DNA of 64,000 nucleotides from Fodinibacter sp963695175 (lineage in GTDB: Bacteria > Actinomycetota > Actinomycetes > Actinomycetales > Dermatophilaceae): assembly GCA_963695175.1 (NCBI GenBank), contig CAVOGG010000004.1, positions 62,001 to 126,000 on the forward strand, read 5' to 3'. Positions within the stretch are counted from its first letter, which is position 1. Each line of letters begins with the position of its first letter. Below, in pieces: positions 16,508-25,922 of this stretch. The notes beneath the pieces are model-generated. The model worked only from the letters and a program-made list of their open reading frames with translations. It did no database searches and was not told where the DNA came from. Position numbers and translations under genes: made by a program.

Positions 16508-16870
16508 ATGACAGCGATCGCCACGGTCCTCACCGCCCTCGTGGCGCTCATCCACGTCTACATCGTGGTGCTCGAGATGGTGCTCTGGGACACCCCGCGC
16601 GGGCGCGCCGCCTTCGGCACCACTCCCGAGCTGGCGACCCAGACCAAGGTGCTCGCCGCCAACCAGGGCCTCTACAACGGGTTCCTCGTGGCGGGCCTGG
16701 TGCTCGCGCTGGTCGGGCCGGAGGCGCACCGGTACGCGTTCGCCGTCTTCACGCTCTCCTGCGTCATCGTCGCCGGCGTCTACGGAGCCGCCACCGCGAG
16801 CCGACGCATCCTGTGGGTGCAGGCCGTGCCGGCCGCGCTGGCCCTGGTCGCCCAGGTGCTCGCGCACTGA
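16508..16870 (+). CDS. DUF1304 membrane protein
   Basis: A 120-aa protein with four predicted transmembrane helices (residues about 4-24, 50-70, 76-96, 100-118), matching DUF1304 in length and in the motifs ALIHVYIVVLEMVLW, NQGLYNGFLVAGL and GVYGAATASRRI. The ATG follows TAGACA by 6 nt, near the leaderless pattern. No biochemical role is established for the family. Confidence 0.85.
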   Translation: MTAIATVLTALVALIHVYIVVLEMVLWDTPRGRAAFGTTPELATQTKVLAANQGLYNGFLVAGLVLALVGPEAHRYAFAVFTLSCVIVAGVYGAATASRRILWVQAVPAALALVAQVLAH

Positions 16871-16887
16871 GAAGGGCCGGCAGCGGG

Positions 16888-17007
16888 TCAGCGCCACAGC
16901 AGCAGGTTCAGCCCAACCGTCAGCAGCACCGAGAGGACGACGGAGACGAGGATCATGGCGAGGCAGCCGAGGGCGCCTCCGACGGGTCTGAACTGAAGTT
17001 GACTCAC
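16888..17007 (-). CDS. Small single-helix membrane protein
   Basis: A 39-aa product from GTG 17007, with GGAGC 7 nt upstream. The first 12 residues are polar and the rest (LGCLAMILVSVVLSVLLTVG) form one strong transmembrane helix ending in LLLWR. It is convergent with DUF1304 and divergent from padR, from which it is separated by the PadR operators, so it may share that control. No function can be named. Confidence 0.55.
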   Translation of the reverse strand: MSQLQFRPVGGALGCLAMILVSVVLSVLLTVGLNLLLWR

Positions 17008-17056
17008 CCGGTGCTCCTGCCCCGATCGGCGCCGACCATGCTTGACGAGCCCAACC

Positions 17057-17100
17057 ATACTGGGTATACATGGCTTCACACGCACGACATACCCGGTATG
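17057..17100. promoter_or_regulatory. Two PadR-type operator half-palindromes
   Basis: ATACTGGGTAT (17057-17067) and CATACCCGGTATG (17088-17100, perfect 6-bp arms around C) share the ATAC-N3-GTAT form and are 32 bp apart centre to centre, about three helical turns. ATAC-N-GTAT type sites are typical of PadR repressors, and the second ends 25 nt before the padR ATG. Confidence 0.7.
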
Positions 17101-17125
17101 CCGTGCCACGGGGAAGGAGACCGCG

Positions 17126-17827
17126 ATGTCGGTCAGGTCGGGCCTGATGGCCCTGCTCGCCGAGGGCGAGAAGTACGGCGCGCAGCTGCGCAGCGAGTTC
17201 GAGTCACGTACAGGGGGCACCTGGCCACTCAATGTCGGGCAGGTCTACACGACCCTCGACCGCCTCGTGCGCGACGGCCTCGTGGAGTCCGCCGCAGGTT
17301 CGGATGCCGAGGGGCGCATCGCCTACCGGCTCACCCCCGCGGGCCACGCCGAGCTCGGCGCCTGGTGGAGCACTCCCGTCGACCGCACCAGCACGCCGCG
17401 CGACGAGCTGACCATCAAGCTCGCGCTGGCCGTCACCGCCCCGGACGTCGACGTGCAGCGGGTCGTGCAGACCCAGCGCACCGCCACCCTGCGGCACCTG
17501 CACGACCTCACCCGGCTCAAGCGCGAGTCCCTCGGCCGCACGGAGGGGGCCGTCGAGGGCCGGGTCCACGGGCACGACGTCCCCGGGCTCGGCGACCTCG
17601 CCGAGCCGGGCGCGGCGGGCGACAACGGCCTGGTCTGGCTGCTCGTCCTGGAGAACCACGTCTTCGCGGCCGAGGCCGAGGTGCGCTGGCTCGACCACGT
17701 CGAGACGATGCTGGCCCGCCGACCCGCCCGCGCGGCATCCGTCGAAGGAGCCACGACCGGAACCACCGCGAGCCGGCCCGAGGCGGCCGTCGTCGGCAGC
17801 AGCCACCCCGGGGGGGCCCGCTCATGA
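17126..17827 (+). CDS. PadR-family transcriptional regulator
   Basis: A 233-aa repressor. The N-terminal winged helix covers residues 1-85, with LLAEGEKYGAQLRSEFESR, the recognition helix NVGQVYTTLDRLVRDGLV and the wing RIAYRLTPAG. The C-terminal part (about 100-205) is the dimerising helical domain; residues after about 205 are Ala/Thr/Gly-rich and likely disordered. GGAAGGAG lies 7 nt before the ATG at 17126. It is first in an operon with an ABC ATPase and FtsX-type permease (4-nt overlaps) and probably represses that operon through the operators just upstream. Confidence 0.9.
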   Translation: MSVRSGLMALLAEGEKYGAQLRSEFESRTGGTWPLNVGQVYTTLDRLVRDGLVESAAGSDAEGRIAYRLTPAGHAELGAWWSTPVDRTSTPRDELTIKLALAVTAPDVDVQRVVQTQRTATLRHLHDLTRLKRESLGRTEGAVEGRVHGHDVPGLGDLAEPGAAGDNGLVWLLVLENHVFAAEAEVRWLDHVETMLARRPARAASVEGATTGTTASRPEAAVVGSSHPGGARS

Positions 17828-18558
17828 GCACCGCACCGCACGTTGTCATCTCCGACGTCACCCGCGTGCACGGCAGCGGGCAGACCGCCGTGACCGCGCT
17901 GGCCGGCGTCAGCCTCGAGATCCACCCGGGCGAGCTCGTCGCGGTGATGGGCCCGAGCGGGTCGGGCAAGTCGACCCTGCTCAACGTCGCCGGCGGCCTC
18001 GACCGCCCCACGTCGGGCACCGTCACGATCGGCGGCGACACCCTCACCGACCTCGGCCCGCGCGACCTCGCCAAGCTGCGTCGCCGGCGGATGGGCTTCG
18101 TCTTCCAGGACTACAACCTGATCCCCAGCCTGACCGCCGCGGAGAACGTCGCCCTGCCGCTGGAGCTCGACGGCCAGCGAGCCCGGCAGGCCCGCCGCCA
18201 GGCCCGGCACACGCTCGACCTGATGGGCCTGATGGACCTCTCCGACCGCTACCCCGACCAGATGTCAGGTGGCCAGCAGCAGCGCGTTGCGATCGCCCGC
18301 GCCCTCGTCGGCAGCCGTCGCTTCGTGCTCGCCGACGAGCCGACCGGCGCGCTCGACAGCCACACCGGCGAGGAGGTGCTGCGGGTGCTGCGCGACCGTT
18401 GCGACGACGGCGTCGCCGGCCTCCTCGTCACCCACGAGGCGCGGCACGCCGCGTGGGCCGACCGCGTGGTCTTCCTGCGCGACGGCGTGGTCGTCGACAC
18501 CACGGGCCACCGCGAGAGCCCGGAGGACCTCCTCGCCGCGGGTGAGGCCGCGCGATGA
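17824..18558 (+). CDS. ABC transporter ATPase, MacB/LolD type
   Basis: A 244-aa cytoplasmic ATPase partner of the following FtsX-type permease. Motifs: Walker A GPSGSGKST, Q-loop VFQDYNLI, signature MSGGQQQR, Walker B FVLADEPTGALD and H-loop VTHEARH. The start overlaps the padR stop and the end overlaps the permease ATG. Systems with this layout export peptides or antibiotics or serve as resistance/sensing modules rather than import. Confidence 0.93.
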   Translation: MSTAPHVVISDVTRVHGSGQTAVTALAGVSLEIHPGELVAVMGPSGSGKSTLLNVAGGLDRPTSGTVTIGGDTLTDLGPRDLAKLRRRRMGFVFQDYNLIPSLTAAENVALPLELDGQRARQARRQARHTLDLMGLMDLSDRYPDQMSGGQQQRVAIARALVGSRRFVLADEPTGALDSHTGEEVLRVLRDRCDDGVAGLLVTHEARHAAWADRVVFLRDGVVVDTTGHRESPEDLLAAGEAAR

Positions 18559-21501
18559 CGACGCTGGTGCGCCCGGACGCACCGGCTGGGGGCGGTGGGG
18601 TCGGAAGCGACGCGGGCGAGCAGCCGCAACCGCGCGAGCCGAGCCGGTACGCCGCGTGGCGCTCGAGCTGGGCGGTCGCACTGCGGATGGCGCGGCGCGA
18701 CGTGCGCCGGCACAAGGGCCGCAGCGCTCTGGTGGTGGTCATGGTGGCCGTCCCCACCCTGCTGCTCAGCCTGGTGGTGACCCTGTCCGTGACGTCCGAC
18801 ATCGACAGCGTCGAGGGGATGCCGTTCGTGCTCGGCACGAACCAGGCGCTCATCGAGGGGGTAGACGGGGCCAAGGTGCTCCAGGGCGCCGACCCGCAAC
18901 GAGGGTCGTCGAGCTCGCAGGGGACGGCCACGCCGATCCCCGGGTTCGACTCCGCGGCCAGCGCCTTCACCAACGCCGGGGCGATCAGCACCCTGGTCGG
19001 GACCCCGGTGGTGCCGCTGTCCGGCTTCCAGGGCCGGGCCTCGGTCGGCGAGCGCCGGATCAGCGTGGAAGGCCTCGCCGTCGACGGCCGCAGGGCCTCG
19101 GCCAGCGGCTCCGGCTGCTCTCGGGACGGTGGCCGCACGGCGCCTCGGAGGCGCTCGTCACCGAGTACGGCCGGCACCGCGGCCTGCCCGACAGCGGGCG
19201 GCTCACCGTCACGGTCGACGGCACCGACCACACCTACGACGTGGTCGGGCTTGCGTCGGCGAGCAGCCTCTACGGGTCCGAGGGTCTCGTCGTGGCAGTT
19301 CCGCCGACCGACGCAGCAGCGGGCGCCAACAGCTGGCTGGTCCCCGGCCCCGACCCGGTCACCTGGGCCGACGTGCGCCACCTCAACGACTACGGCCTGC
19401 GGGTCACCTCGCGGCAGGTGCTGCTCGACCCGCCGTCGGTCGACCAGCTGCCGGCCGAGCTCCAGGAGTTCGCGTCGGGTGACGCGGACCAGGTCAACCT
19501 CATGGTGGGGATGGGCGCCGCCATGCTGCTCATCGTCACGGCCCTGCTCGTGGGCCCCGCCTTCGCCGTGAGCGCGACCCGCCAGCGACGCACCCTGGCC
19601 CTGGCCGCGAGCAACGGCGCGAGCACCCCGGTGCTGCGCCGCACCGTGCTCGCCCAGGCCCTGGTGCTGGGCGGCGCCTCGGCCCTGGTGGGGACGGTGC
19701 TCGGCGTGGCCCTCACCCCGGTCGTGCTGGCTCTGTTCCGCAGCGACACCGACTTCAGCCCGACCGTGCCCCTCGACATCCGTTGGGGGCTGCTGGCAGG
19801 CATCGCGCTGTGTGCCCTGGGGAGCACGCTGGTCGCGGCCCTCGCGCCCGCCCGGCGCCTGGGCCGGCTCGACATCGTCGGCGTGATGCGCGGCCAGAGC
19901 GTGTCGCCCCGCCCGAGCCTGTTCATCCTGGCGGCGGGCGTCGTGCTGACCCTGCTCGGTGCGTTCGCCGTGCTCGGGTCCACCGGCGCCGCGGGGCTGC
20001 CGAGCGTGACCGAGCTCCTCGGGCTGGACGCGGGTGGCGAGTTCGCCGTCACCATCGGGGCGGTGGTGCTCATCCTGGGCACGCTCTTCCTCGTTCCCGT
20101 CATCCTCGCGGGCGTCGGTCGGCTGGGGGGTCGCCTCCCGACCACGCTGCGGATGGCGGCCCGCGACCTCGCCCGGCACCGCTCGCGCAGCGCCCCCTCC
20201 GTCGCGGCCGTGCTCGCGGCCGTCGCGGGGCTGACCTTCGGGCTCACCGGTCTGGCCAGCGACACCGAGCAGAACCGCCGCGACTACCAGCCCCAGACCC
20301 TTCCCGGCGAGGCCGTCATCAACCTGTGGGGGCCGGAGGAGCCGTCGCTCGACCCCCTGCGGGCCGCCGCCCCGGGGCTGGTGTTCACCGAGAACGCGGC
20401 CTTCGACACGGGCGACCCGTCGATGACCGGCGACGGCGTCATGCCGACCGAGCCGTACCGGGTGGGGTTCCTCAACGTGGTCCCGCCGGGATGCACCCCG
20501 AGCGAACCGTGCAGGACGACGACTGGTTCGCAGCGGAGGACGCGCGCCACCGGGCCGCCGAGGCCGCCGGGACGCAGGAGAGCTTCGTGCCGGCCGAGAA
20601 CCCGTGCATGACGGGCGGTGCGGCCTACACGGGCAGCGGCCAGATCCTGCTGCTGCCCGCCGACGAGATCGTCCGTCGCCTCGGGCTCGACCCCGCCCGG
20701 GCGGATGCCGTGCGCGCCGGCGCCGTGGTCACCCGTGAGCTGCCGGCGAGCTCGACCCGCGGCACGACGGTCAGCATCGCCAGGGGAACGTCCCTCGTCG
20801 ACCCCACGGCCACCGGGCCGGTCGACCCCGATGTGCAGGTGGAGCAGCAGGTCGACCTCCCCGTCGTCCAGCTGCCGCGCACCCCCGAGACCGAGGGCCG
20901 GATGCTCAACGCGAGCCTCGTGCTCGCCGCCGACAGCGCCGTGACCAAGGACTGGCCGACGCGCGCGGCGAGCCTCACGGTCCGCGACCCGTCGGGCGCA
21001 CCGATCACCGACGCGGCGGCCGAGACGCTGCAGCAGGCGCTGGGCGACGAGCTGCAGGTCAACGTCGAGCGAGGCTTCTCGCGCGACGACGCCATCGTCG
21101 TCGCCGTGCTGCTCGGGGTGTTCGCCCTGCTCATCCTCGTGATCACGCTGACCTCGACCGCCCTCACCCTGGCCGAGCAGCAGACCGACCAGGCGACGCT
21201 GGCGGCCCTCGGGGCCACGCGTGGCACCCGGCGGCTCATGGCGGGAGCCGCGGCCTTCCTCCTCGCGGCGGTCGGCTGCGTGCTCGGGGTCGCCGTCGGG
21301 CTGGTGCCCGGCATCGCGATCGCGAGGCCCCTGACGAGCAGCGGCTGGACCACCACGGGTCTGCCGGACGGCGGCCAGACGATCCTGGTCATCCCGTGGC
21401 TGTCCCTGCTCGTCGTCGGGGTGGCCGTCCCGGTGGTCGCGGGCGCGATCGCGTGGGCCGGCATCCGCAAAGCGCCGCAGGTGACCCGCCGCACCACCTG
21501 A
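18555..21501 (+). CDS. FtsX/MacB-type ABC permease, two frame breaks as sequenced
   Basis: Large permease of about 982 aa when repaired: N-terminal helix (ALVVVMVAVPTLLLSLVV), an extracytoplasmic domain, a first FtsX block around 19500-19870, another helix pair and extracytoplasmic domain, and a second FtsX block around 21090-21460 (VAVLLGVFALLILVIT). The frame changes twice by -1: near 19102-19103 (SA then QRLRLLSGRWPHG) and near 20512 (SEPC then QDDDWFAAEDARH). Adding one C at each site gives exactly 983 codons, so two single-base losses explain it. If real the protein is dead; if consensus errors the operon is intact. Confidence 0.85.
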
Positions 21502-21512
21502 CCCCCGCCTCG

Positions 21513-21592
21513 ACTTTCCCGCCCTATCCCGCAACCTTCACTTCGCACCGTTGGGGTGCGAACGTGAAGGTTCTCGCACCGGGCGAGAAAGT
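21513..21592. repeat. Nested intergenic palindrome after the ABC permease
   Basis: Outer arms ACTTTCCCGCCC / GGGCGAGAAAGT (21513-21524, 21581-21592; 11 of 12 pair) enclose AACCTTCACTTCGCACC (21533-21549) and its near-complement at 21555-21572, with one bulged base. The whole 80 nt can fold into one long stem. It ends 12 nt after the permease stop starts and may be its terminator; the architecture resembles the elements at 22968 and 59114. Confidence 0.75.
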
Positions 21593-21622
21593 TGGGACGA
21601 CGGGGGCGGGGCTGGCGACCGG

Positions 21623-21628
21623 TAGAAT
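21623..21628 (+). promoter_or_regulatory. Candidate -10 box (TAGAAT) for the MFS gene
   Basis: TAGAAT is a strong TANNNT hexamer in an otherwise G/C-rich gap, 92 nt before the MFS ATG at 21720. No good -35 is visible. The implied leader of about 85 nt contains GGAG-rich and GCGTCG repeats but no riboswitch I recognise. Confidence 0.4.
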
Positions 21629-21719
21629 CGGGGAGCGCACAGGGTCCTGGTGCGTCGTTGGAGGCGGGTTCGACGCACGCTCGCTCCGCCCTACCCGGGC
21701 GCAGACCTGGAAGCCCTCG

Positions 21720-22964
21720 ATGTCTCCCCTTGCCTCCTACCGGCGGCTGTTCACCCTCGCTGGTCCCCTCTACGTCGCCGTCGCGTTCGTCGGGCGACTC
21801 CCTCTCGCCATGGCCCAGATGGGCACCCTCCTCCTCGTCGCCGGCACCACCGGCTCCTACGGCACGGGCGGTGCCGCCGCCGGCGCGCTCGCCGTGGCGA
21901 ACGCCGTGGGAGCGCCGGTCGCGGGCAACCTTGCAGACCGGGTCGGGCAGCGTCCGGTAGTTCTCGTCCAGTCCCTGCTCGGCGGACTCGGCCTGCTCGG
22001 CCTCGTCGCGCTTGCCCGGGCCGACGTCGACCCCGCACTCGTCGTCGCGATGGCCGCCGTCGCCGGTGCTGCCATGCCGCAGATCGGGCCGCTGGCCCGG
22101 GTGCGCTGGCGCCCGATCACCCGTGAGGAGGAGCACCACCAGCCGCACCTGATGGAGGCCGCGTTCTCCTACGAGGGAGCAGCCGACGAGGCCTCGTTCG
22201 TGCTGGGTCCCGCCCTCCTCGGCCTGATCGTCGTCGTGGCCAGCCCCGAGCTGGCGCTCGTCGTTGCGGCAAGCATCCTGCTCGTCTTCGGGTGCGCGTT
22301 CGCCCTGCACCCCACCGCTCGCCTCACCCATGCGCACCGGGCCGCGGCCGTGTCCGGTGCCCGGCTGGTGAGCGCGGCGTTCGTCGTGCTGCTGGTGGCC
22401 CAGCTGCTCATCGGCGTCGTGTTCGGCTCGATCCAGACCGGCACGACGGTGCTGGCCACGGATGCCGGACAGGCCGGCATCGCCGGTCTGGTGCACGCCT
22501 CGCTCGGGGTCGGTTCGGTGATCGCGGGGCTCGCCGTGGCCGCGCTGCCGACCCGGTTCGGATACGCCTCACGGGTTCTCGTCGCCGCTCTGGGACTGGC
22601 CGTGTTGTCGCTGCCGCTGCTCGCCACCGACACCATCCCGCGGCTGTTCGCCGTGGTGCTGGTGCTGGGGTTCGTCGTCGCGCCGTACATGATCAGCGTG
22701 TTCATGCTCGGTGAGCGCGCCGCTCCCGCCTCCCGGGTCGGCGCCGCCATGACGCTGCTGGCCGGGGCCACCGGTATCGGCTACGCCCTGGGGTCGGCCG
22801 TCGCCGGACGGCTCGCGGACGTGCACGGCCACACCGGCGCATTCGCGGTCACGGTGGCGGCAGCGGCATCCGCCGCGGTGCTGGCGGCCGCCTCGCAGCC
22901 CCTGCTCCGCCGCATCGGCAACCCCGACTCCCTCGAGGCGGCTCCCACCCCCGCCGCCGTCTGA
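21720..22964 (+). CDS. MFS transporter
   Basis: A 414-aa major-facilitator protein with about 12 hydrophobic segments. The loop after helix 2 reads GNLADRVGQRPV, the MFS signature GxLaDrxGrr, and the matching loop in the second half is GRLADVHGHTG. The central loop (ARVRWRPITREEEHHQPHLMEAAFSYEG) resembles the sugar-efflux/YfcJ-like branch seen in actinobacteria. It probably exports a small molecule; the substrate is unknown. The ATG at 21720 has no clear Shine-Dalgarno. Confidence 0.82.
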   Translation: MSPLASYRRLFTLAGPLYVAVAFVGRLPLAMAQMGTLLLVAGTTGSYGTGGAAAGALAVANAVGAPVAGNLADRVGQRPVVLVQSLLGGLGLLGLVALARADVDPALVVAMAAVAGAAMPQIGPLARVRWRPITREEEHHQPHLMEAAFSYEGAADEASFVLGPALLGLIVVVASPELALVVAASILLVFGCAFALHPTARLTHAHRAAAVSGARLVSAAFVVLLVAQLLIGVVFGSIQTGTTVLATDAGQAGIAGLVHASLGVGSVIAGLAVAALPTRFGYASRVLVAALGLAVLSLPLLATDTIPRLFAVVLVLGFVVAPYMISVFMLGERAAPASRVGAAMTLLAGATGIGYALGSAVAGRLADVHGHTGAFAVTVAAAASAAVLAAASQPLLRRIGNPDSLEAAPTPAAV

Positions 22965-22967
22965 GCG

Positions 22968-23058
22968 GCGAAGTCAGGAGCACTTCGCGGGCTCAGGACG
23001 TTCTCGCCGAGTCAGGGTCGAATACGGCCCTGACTCGGCGAAGTGCTCCTGACTTCGC
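22968..23058. repeat. REP-like nested palindrome, copy A
   Basis: Two perfect 21-nt inverted arms (22968-22988 and 23038-23058, beginning GCGAAGTCAGG and GCGAAGTGCTC) enclose a 12-bp inner stem GCCGAGTCAGGG / CCCTGACTCGGC (23006-23017, 23028-23039). Each 21-nt arm is itself a hairpin (GCGAAGT-N7-ACTTCGC). The same arms recur at 59114-59185. It lies between the MFS gene and bpa, both on the plus strand. Confidence 0.95.
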
Positions 23059-23152
23059 GGAGCCGTGGGTGGGGCGGCGGTGATCAGGTGGTCGGGCGGT
23101 ACCCCTGCAGCCGCCCGGACACGCACCAGTTCTCGTGGGGCAGGATGGGGCC

Positions 23153-23788
23153 ATGAGTGAGCAGCACCACCCCGAGCAGGACCGGGACGACTCCGAGCGC
23201 CAGGGCACGCCGGTCACCGTGACGAGCGACGGCGAGCGCGTCGTGGTCGTCACCCCCGACGGGATGGGGGTGGCCGCGCACGACGACCCGCCCGCTGACG
23301 AGCCCCGTCAGCGCCCCACCAACCCGGCCGACCTGGTCGAGCAGCCGGCCAAGGTGATGCGGATCGGCTCGATGGTCAAGCAGCTGCTCGACGAGGTGCG
23401 CAGCGCCCCGCTCGACGAGAAGGGCCGCGCCCGCCTCGCCGAGATCCACCAGCGGTCGATCGCCGAGCTCGAGGACGGCCTGGCCCCCGAGCTGGTCGAC
23501 GAGCTCGAGCGGATCACCCTGCCCTTCCAGGACGACTCGCCCTCCGACGCCGAGCTGCGCATCGCCCAGGCCCAGCTCGTCGGGTGGCTGGAAGGGCTGT
23601 TCCACGGCATCCAGACCGCGCTCGTCGCACAGCAGATGGCGGCCCAGGCGCAGCTGCAGCAGATGCGACAGCTGCCTCCGGGCACCGCACACCAGGGGAT
23701 GCCGTCGCCGGGCGCCCCCGGGCTGCCGCAGTCCCACCGCCCGCACGGCGAGTCGGGTCCCACCGAGGGCACCGGCCAGTACCTCTGA
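23153..23788 (+). CDS. bpa: Bacterial proteasome activator (Bpa/PafE family)
   Basis: A 211-aa protein of the DUF2587/Bpa family, which forms a ring on the 20S proteasome and stimulates ATP-independent degradation. The conserved core runs from VEQPAKVMRIGSMVKQLLDE (residues about 62-81) through ELVDELERITLPF to GWLEGLFHGIQTALVAQQMA, and the protein ends in GQYL, the C-terminal proteasome-docking motif. The Pro/His-rich linker before the end is typical. The ATG at 23153 follows CAGGAT by 6 nt. It implies that the organism has a proteasome elsewhere in the genome. Confidence 0.92.
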   Translation: MSEQHHPEQDRDDSERQGTPVTVTSDGERVVVVTPDGMGVAAHDDPPADEPRQRPTNPADLVEQPAKVMRIGSMVKQLLDEVRSAPLDEKGRARLAEIHQRSIAELEDGLAPELVDELERITLPFQDDSPSDAELRIAQAQLVGWLEGLFHGIQTALVAQQMAAQAQLQQMRQLPPGTAHQGMPSPGAPGLPQSHRPHGESGPTEGTGQYL

Positions 23789-23842
23789 GCCACTCCCCCG
23801 ACCCCAGGACGGCGTTGGGGGACCCGGCCCTACAGTGAGCCG

Positions 23843-24346
23843 ATGGACGTACCGCCGCCGACGATGGACCCCACCATGTTCGACGCGCCGCTTCGGCGTC
23901 AGTTCGACGCGTTCCTGGACGACCACCGCCAGATCCTGATCGACTGCCTCGACGGGCTGACCGAGGAGCAGGCCCGCCGCCGGCTGGTTCCGTCGAAGAC
24001 CACGCTGCTCAGCCTGCTCGCGCACGCGACGTTCGTCGAGCGGGTCTGGTTCGACGAGGCGGTGACCTGCCGGCCGAGGTCCGAGATCGGCATCCCGGAG
24101 TCGGCAGAGGAGTCGTGGGACGTCGACGACGACGCCACCGTCGCGGCGCAGCTGGCGGCCTACCGCGCGGCCTGCGACGACTCGCGCAGGGCGATCGCCG
24201 GTCTGGGCCTCGACGACGTGCTGCCCGGGAACCGGCGCGGCCCGCTGCCCCTGCGGTGGGTCCTGCTGCACATGCTGCGCGAGCTGGCCCAGCACTGCGG
24301 TCACGCCGAGATCCTGCGCGAGCAGGTGCTCGCGGGGCACCGATGA
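23843..24346 (+). CDS. DinB/DUF664-family protein
   Basis: A 167-aa four-helix-bundle protein of the DinB-like superfamily, related to mycothiol- or metal-dependent transferases. Characteristic parts are LLSLLAHATFVERVWFDEAV in helix 2 and LLHMLRELAQHCGHAEILRE in the last helix, which supply the His ligands. The ATG at 23843 has TACAGT 6 nt upstream (leaderless). It is first of three overlapping genes with a thioesterase and an alcohol dehydrogenase. The substrate is unknown. Confidence 0.8.
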   Translation: MDVPPPTMDPTMFDAPLRRQFDAFLDDHRQILIDCLDGLTEEQARRRLVPSKTTLLSLLAHATFVERVWFDEAVTCRPRSEIGIPESAEESWDVDDDATVAAQLAAYRAACDDSRRAIAGLGLDDVLPGNRRGPLPLRWVLLHMLRELAQHCGHAEILREQVLAGHR

Positions 24347-24816
24347 CCGGCCCTGACGGCCAGACGGGCGCCGCACCGGATCCGCGCGCGCTGACCCGCG
24401 CCCACTTCGACCGGGTCGTCCGGGTGACGACGAGGTGGTCGGACAACGACATGTACGGGCACCTGAACAACGCCGTCTACTACGAGCTGTTCGACTCGGT
24501 GATCAACGGCTGGCTGATCGCGGGCGCCGGCATCGACGTCAGGGCGCTCCCGGAGCTCGGGGTGGTCGCCGAGTCGGGCTGCCGCTTCTTCCGCGAGCTG
24601 GAGTACCCGAACCCGCTCGACGTCGGCGTCCGCGTCGAACGGCTCGGGCGCAGCAGCATCACCTACGCGCTGGGCCTGTTCGACGCCGAGGCGGTCGAGC
24701 TCGCCGCGCTCGGCCACTGGGTGCACGTGTACATCGACCGGACCTCCCGCGCCACGGTGCCGATCCCCGCCGCGATCCGGGACGTCCTCGTCCGGGCCGA
24801 GCAGGCCCGCTCATGA
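24343..24816 (+). CDS. Acyl-CoA thioesterase, 4HBT/YbgC hot-dog family
   Basis: A 157-aa hot-dog-fold enzyme predicted to hydrolyse acyl-CoA. The active-site stretch TRWSDNDMYGHLNNAVYYELFD carries the conserved Asp and the H-x-N-N helix of the 4-hydroxybenzoyl-CoA thioesterase branch. It overlaps the preceding gene by ATGA and the following dehydrogenase likewise, so the three are co-translated. Substrate chain length cannot be read from sequence. Confidence 0.85.
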   Translation: MTGPDGQTGAAPDPRALTRAHFDRVVRVTTRWSDNDMYGHLNNAVYYELFDSVINGWLIAGAGIDVRALPELGVVAESGCRFFRELEYPNPLDVGVRVERLGRSSITYALGLFDAEAVELAALGHWVHVYIDRTSRATVPIPAAIRDVLVRAEQARS

Positions 24817-25916
24817 AGATCACCGGCGCCGTCCTGGAGGAGGTGGGCCGGCCCGGGCCGTGGGCCCGGACCCGGCCCCTCACGGTGGGTGAGCTCGAGC
24901 TCGACGCCCCGGGCCCCGGTGAGGTGCTGGTGCAGATCGCCGCCGCGGGTGTCTGCCACTCGGACCTGTCCGTCGTCGACGGCAACCGGTCTCGCCCGGT
25001 CCCCATGCTGCTCGGCCACGAGGCGAGCGGACACGTCACCGCCCTCGGGCTCGGAGTGAGCGACCTGGCCATCGGCCAGCGCGTGGTCATGACCTTCCTG
25101 CCCCGCTGCGGACGATGCCCCGGCTGTGCGACTGGCGGGCGGATGCCGTGCGGCCCCGGATCCGCCAGCAATGCCGCCGGTGAGCTCCTGGGGGGCGGTC
25201 GCCGGCTGACGCGCGACGGCATCCCCGTGCACCACCACCTCGGGGTCTCTGCCTTCGCCACCCACGCCGTCGTCGACACCCGCTCGCTCGTCGCCGTGGA
25301 CGACGACGTGCCGCCGGACGTGGCCGCGGTGCTCGGCTGCGCGGTGCTGACCGGAGGTGGTGCCCTGCTCAATGCCGCCCCACCCGAGGCCGGACAGAGC
25401 GTCATGGTCGTCGGGCTCGGTGGTGTGGGCATGGCCGCCCTGCTCACTGCGGTCGCGATCGGGCGCGGGGACGTCGTCGCGGTCGACGGGGTCGCGGCCA
25501 AGCGCGCCCAGGCCCTCGAGCTCGGTGCGACGACCGTCCTCGACCCGGCCGAGCTCGCGTCGAGCGGAGCCAGGTGCGACGTCGTCGTCGAGGCCGCTGG
25601 GAACGTCCGGGCGTTCGAGGCGGCGCTGGCCGCCACCGCGCCCGGTGGACGCACCGTCACCGTCGGCCTCCCGCACCCCGACGCCCGTGCCAGCGTGTCG
25701 CCGCTGCAGCTGGTGGCCGAGGCCAGGACGGTCATCGGCAGCTACCTCGGGTCCGCGGTGCCGGCCCGGGACATCCCGGTGTTCGCCCAGTGGTGGCGCG
25801 AGGGACGGCTCCCGGTCGAGGCCCTGGTCTCGTCACGGATCGGGCTCGACGACGTCAACCGGGCCATGGACGAGCTCGCCGCCGGGACGGCCCTGCGGCA
25901 GGTCATCGAGTTCTGA
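24813..25916 (+). CDS. Zinc-dependent alcohol dehydrogenase (MDR family)
   Basis: A 367-aa NAD(P)-dependent alcohol/formaldehyde dehydrogenase-like enzyme. Catalytic zinc ligands appear in AGVCHSDLSV (Cys, and Asp of the pair) and GHEASG (His-Glu); the structural-zinc loop CGRCPGCATGGRMPC has all four Cys. The Rossmann motif VVGLGGVGMAALL is at about residue 195. It resembles class-III-like or NDMA-dependent alcohol dehydrogenases. Last gene of a three-gene overlapping unit, which may act on alcohol and acyl-CoA intermediates of one route (inference). Confidence 0.88.
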   Translation: MKITGAVLEEVGRPGPWARTRPLTVGELELDAPGPGEVLVQIAAAGVCHSDLSVVDGNRSRPVPMLLGHEASGHVTALGLGVSDLAIGQRVVMTFLPRCGRCPGCATGGRMPCGPGSASNAAGELLGGGRRLTRDGIPVHHHLGVSAFATHAVVDTRSLVAVDDDVPPDVAAVLGCAVLTGGGALLNAAPPEAGQSVMVVGLGGVGMAALLTAVAIGRGDVVAVDGVAAKRAQALELGATTVLDPAELASSGARCDVVVEAAGNVRAFEAALAATAPGGRTVTVGLPHPDARASVSPLQLVAEARTVIGSYLGSAVPARDIPVFAQWWREGRLPVEALVSSRIGLDDVNRAMDELAAGTALRQVIEF

Positions 25917-25922
25917 GGGGCC

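Noticed and set aside
14509..16551. A 680-codon minus-strand frame across iclR, the small genes and the quinone reductase
   Set aside because: Antisense to two clear genes and lacking any conserved motif.
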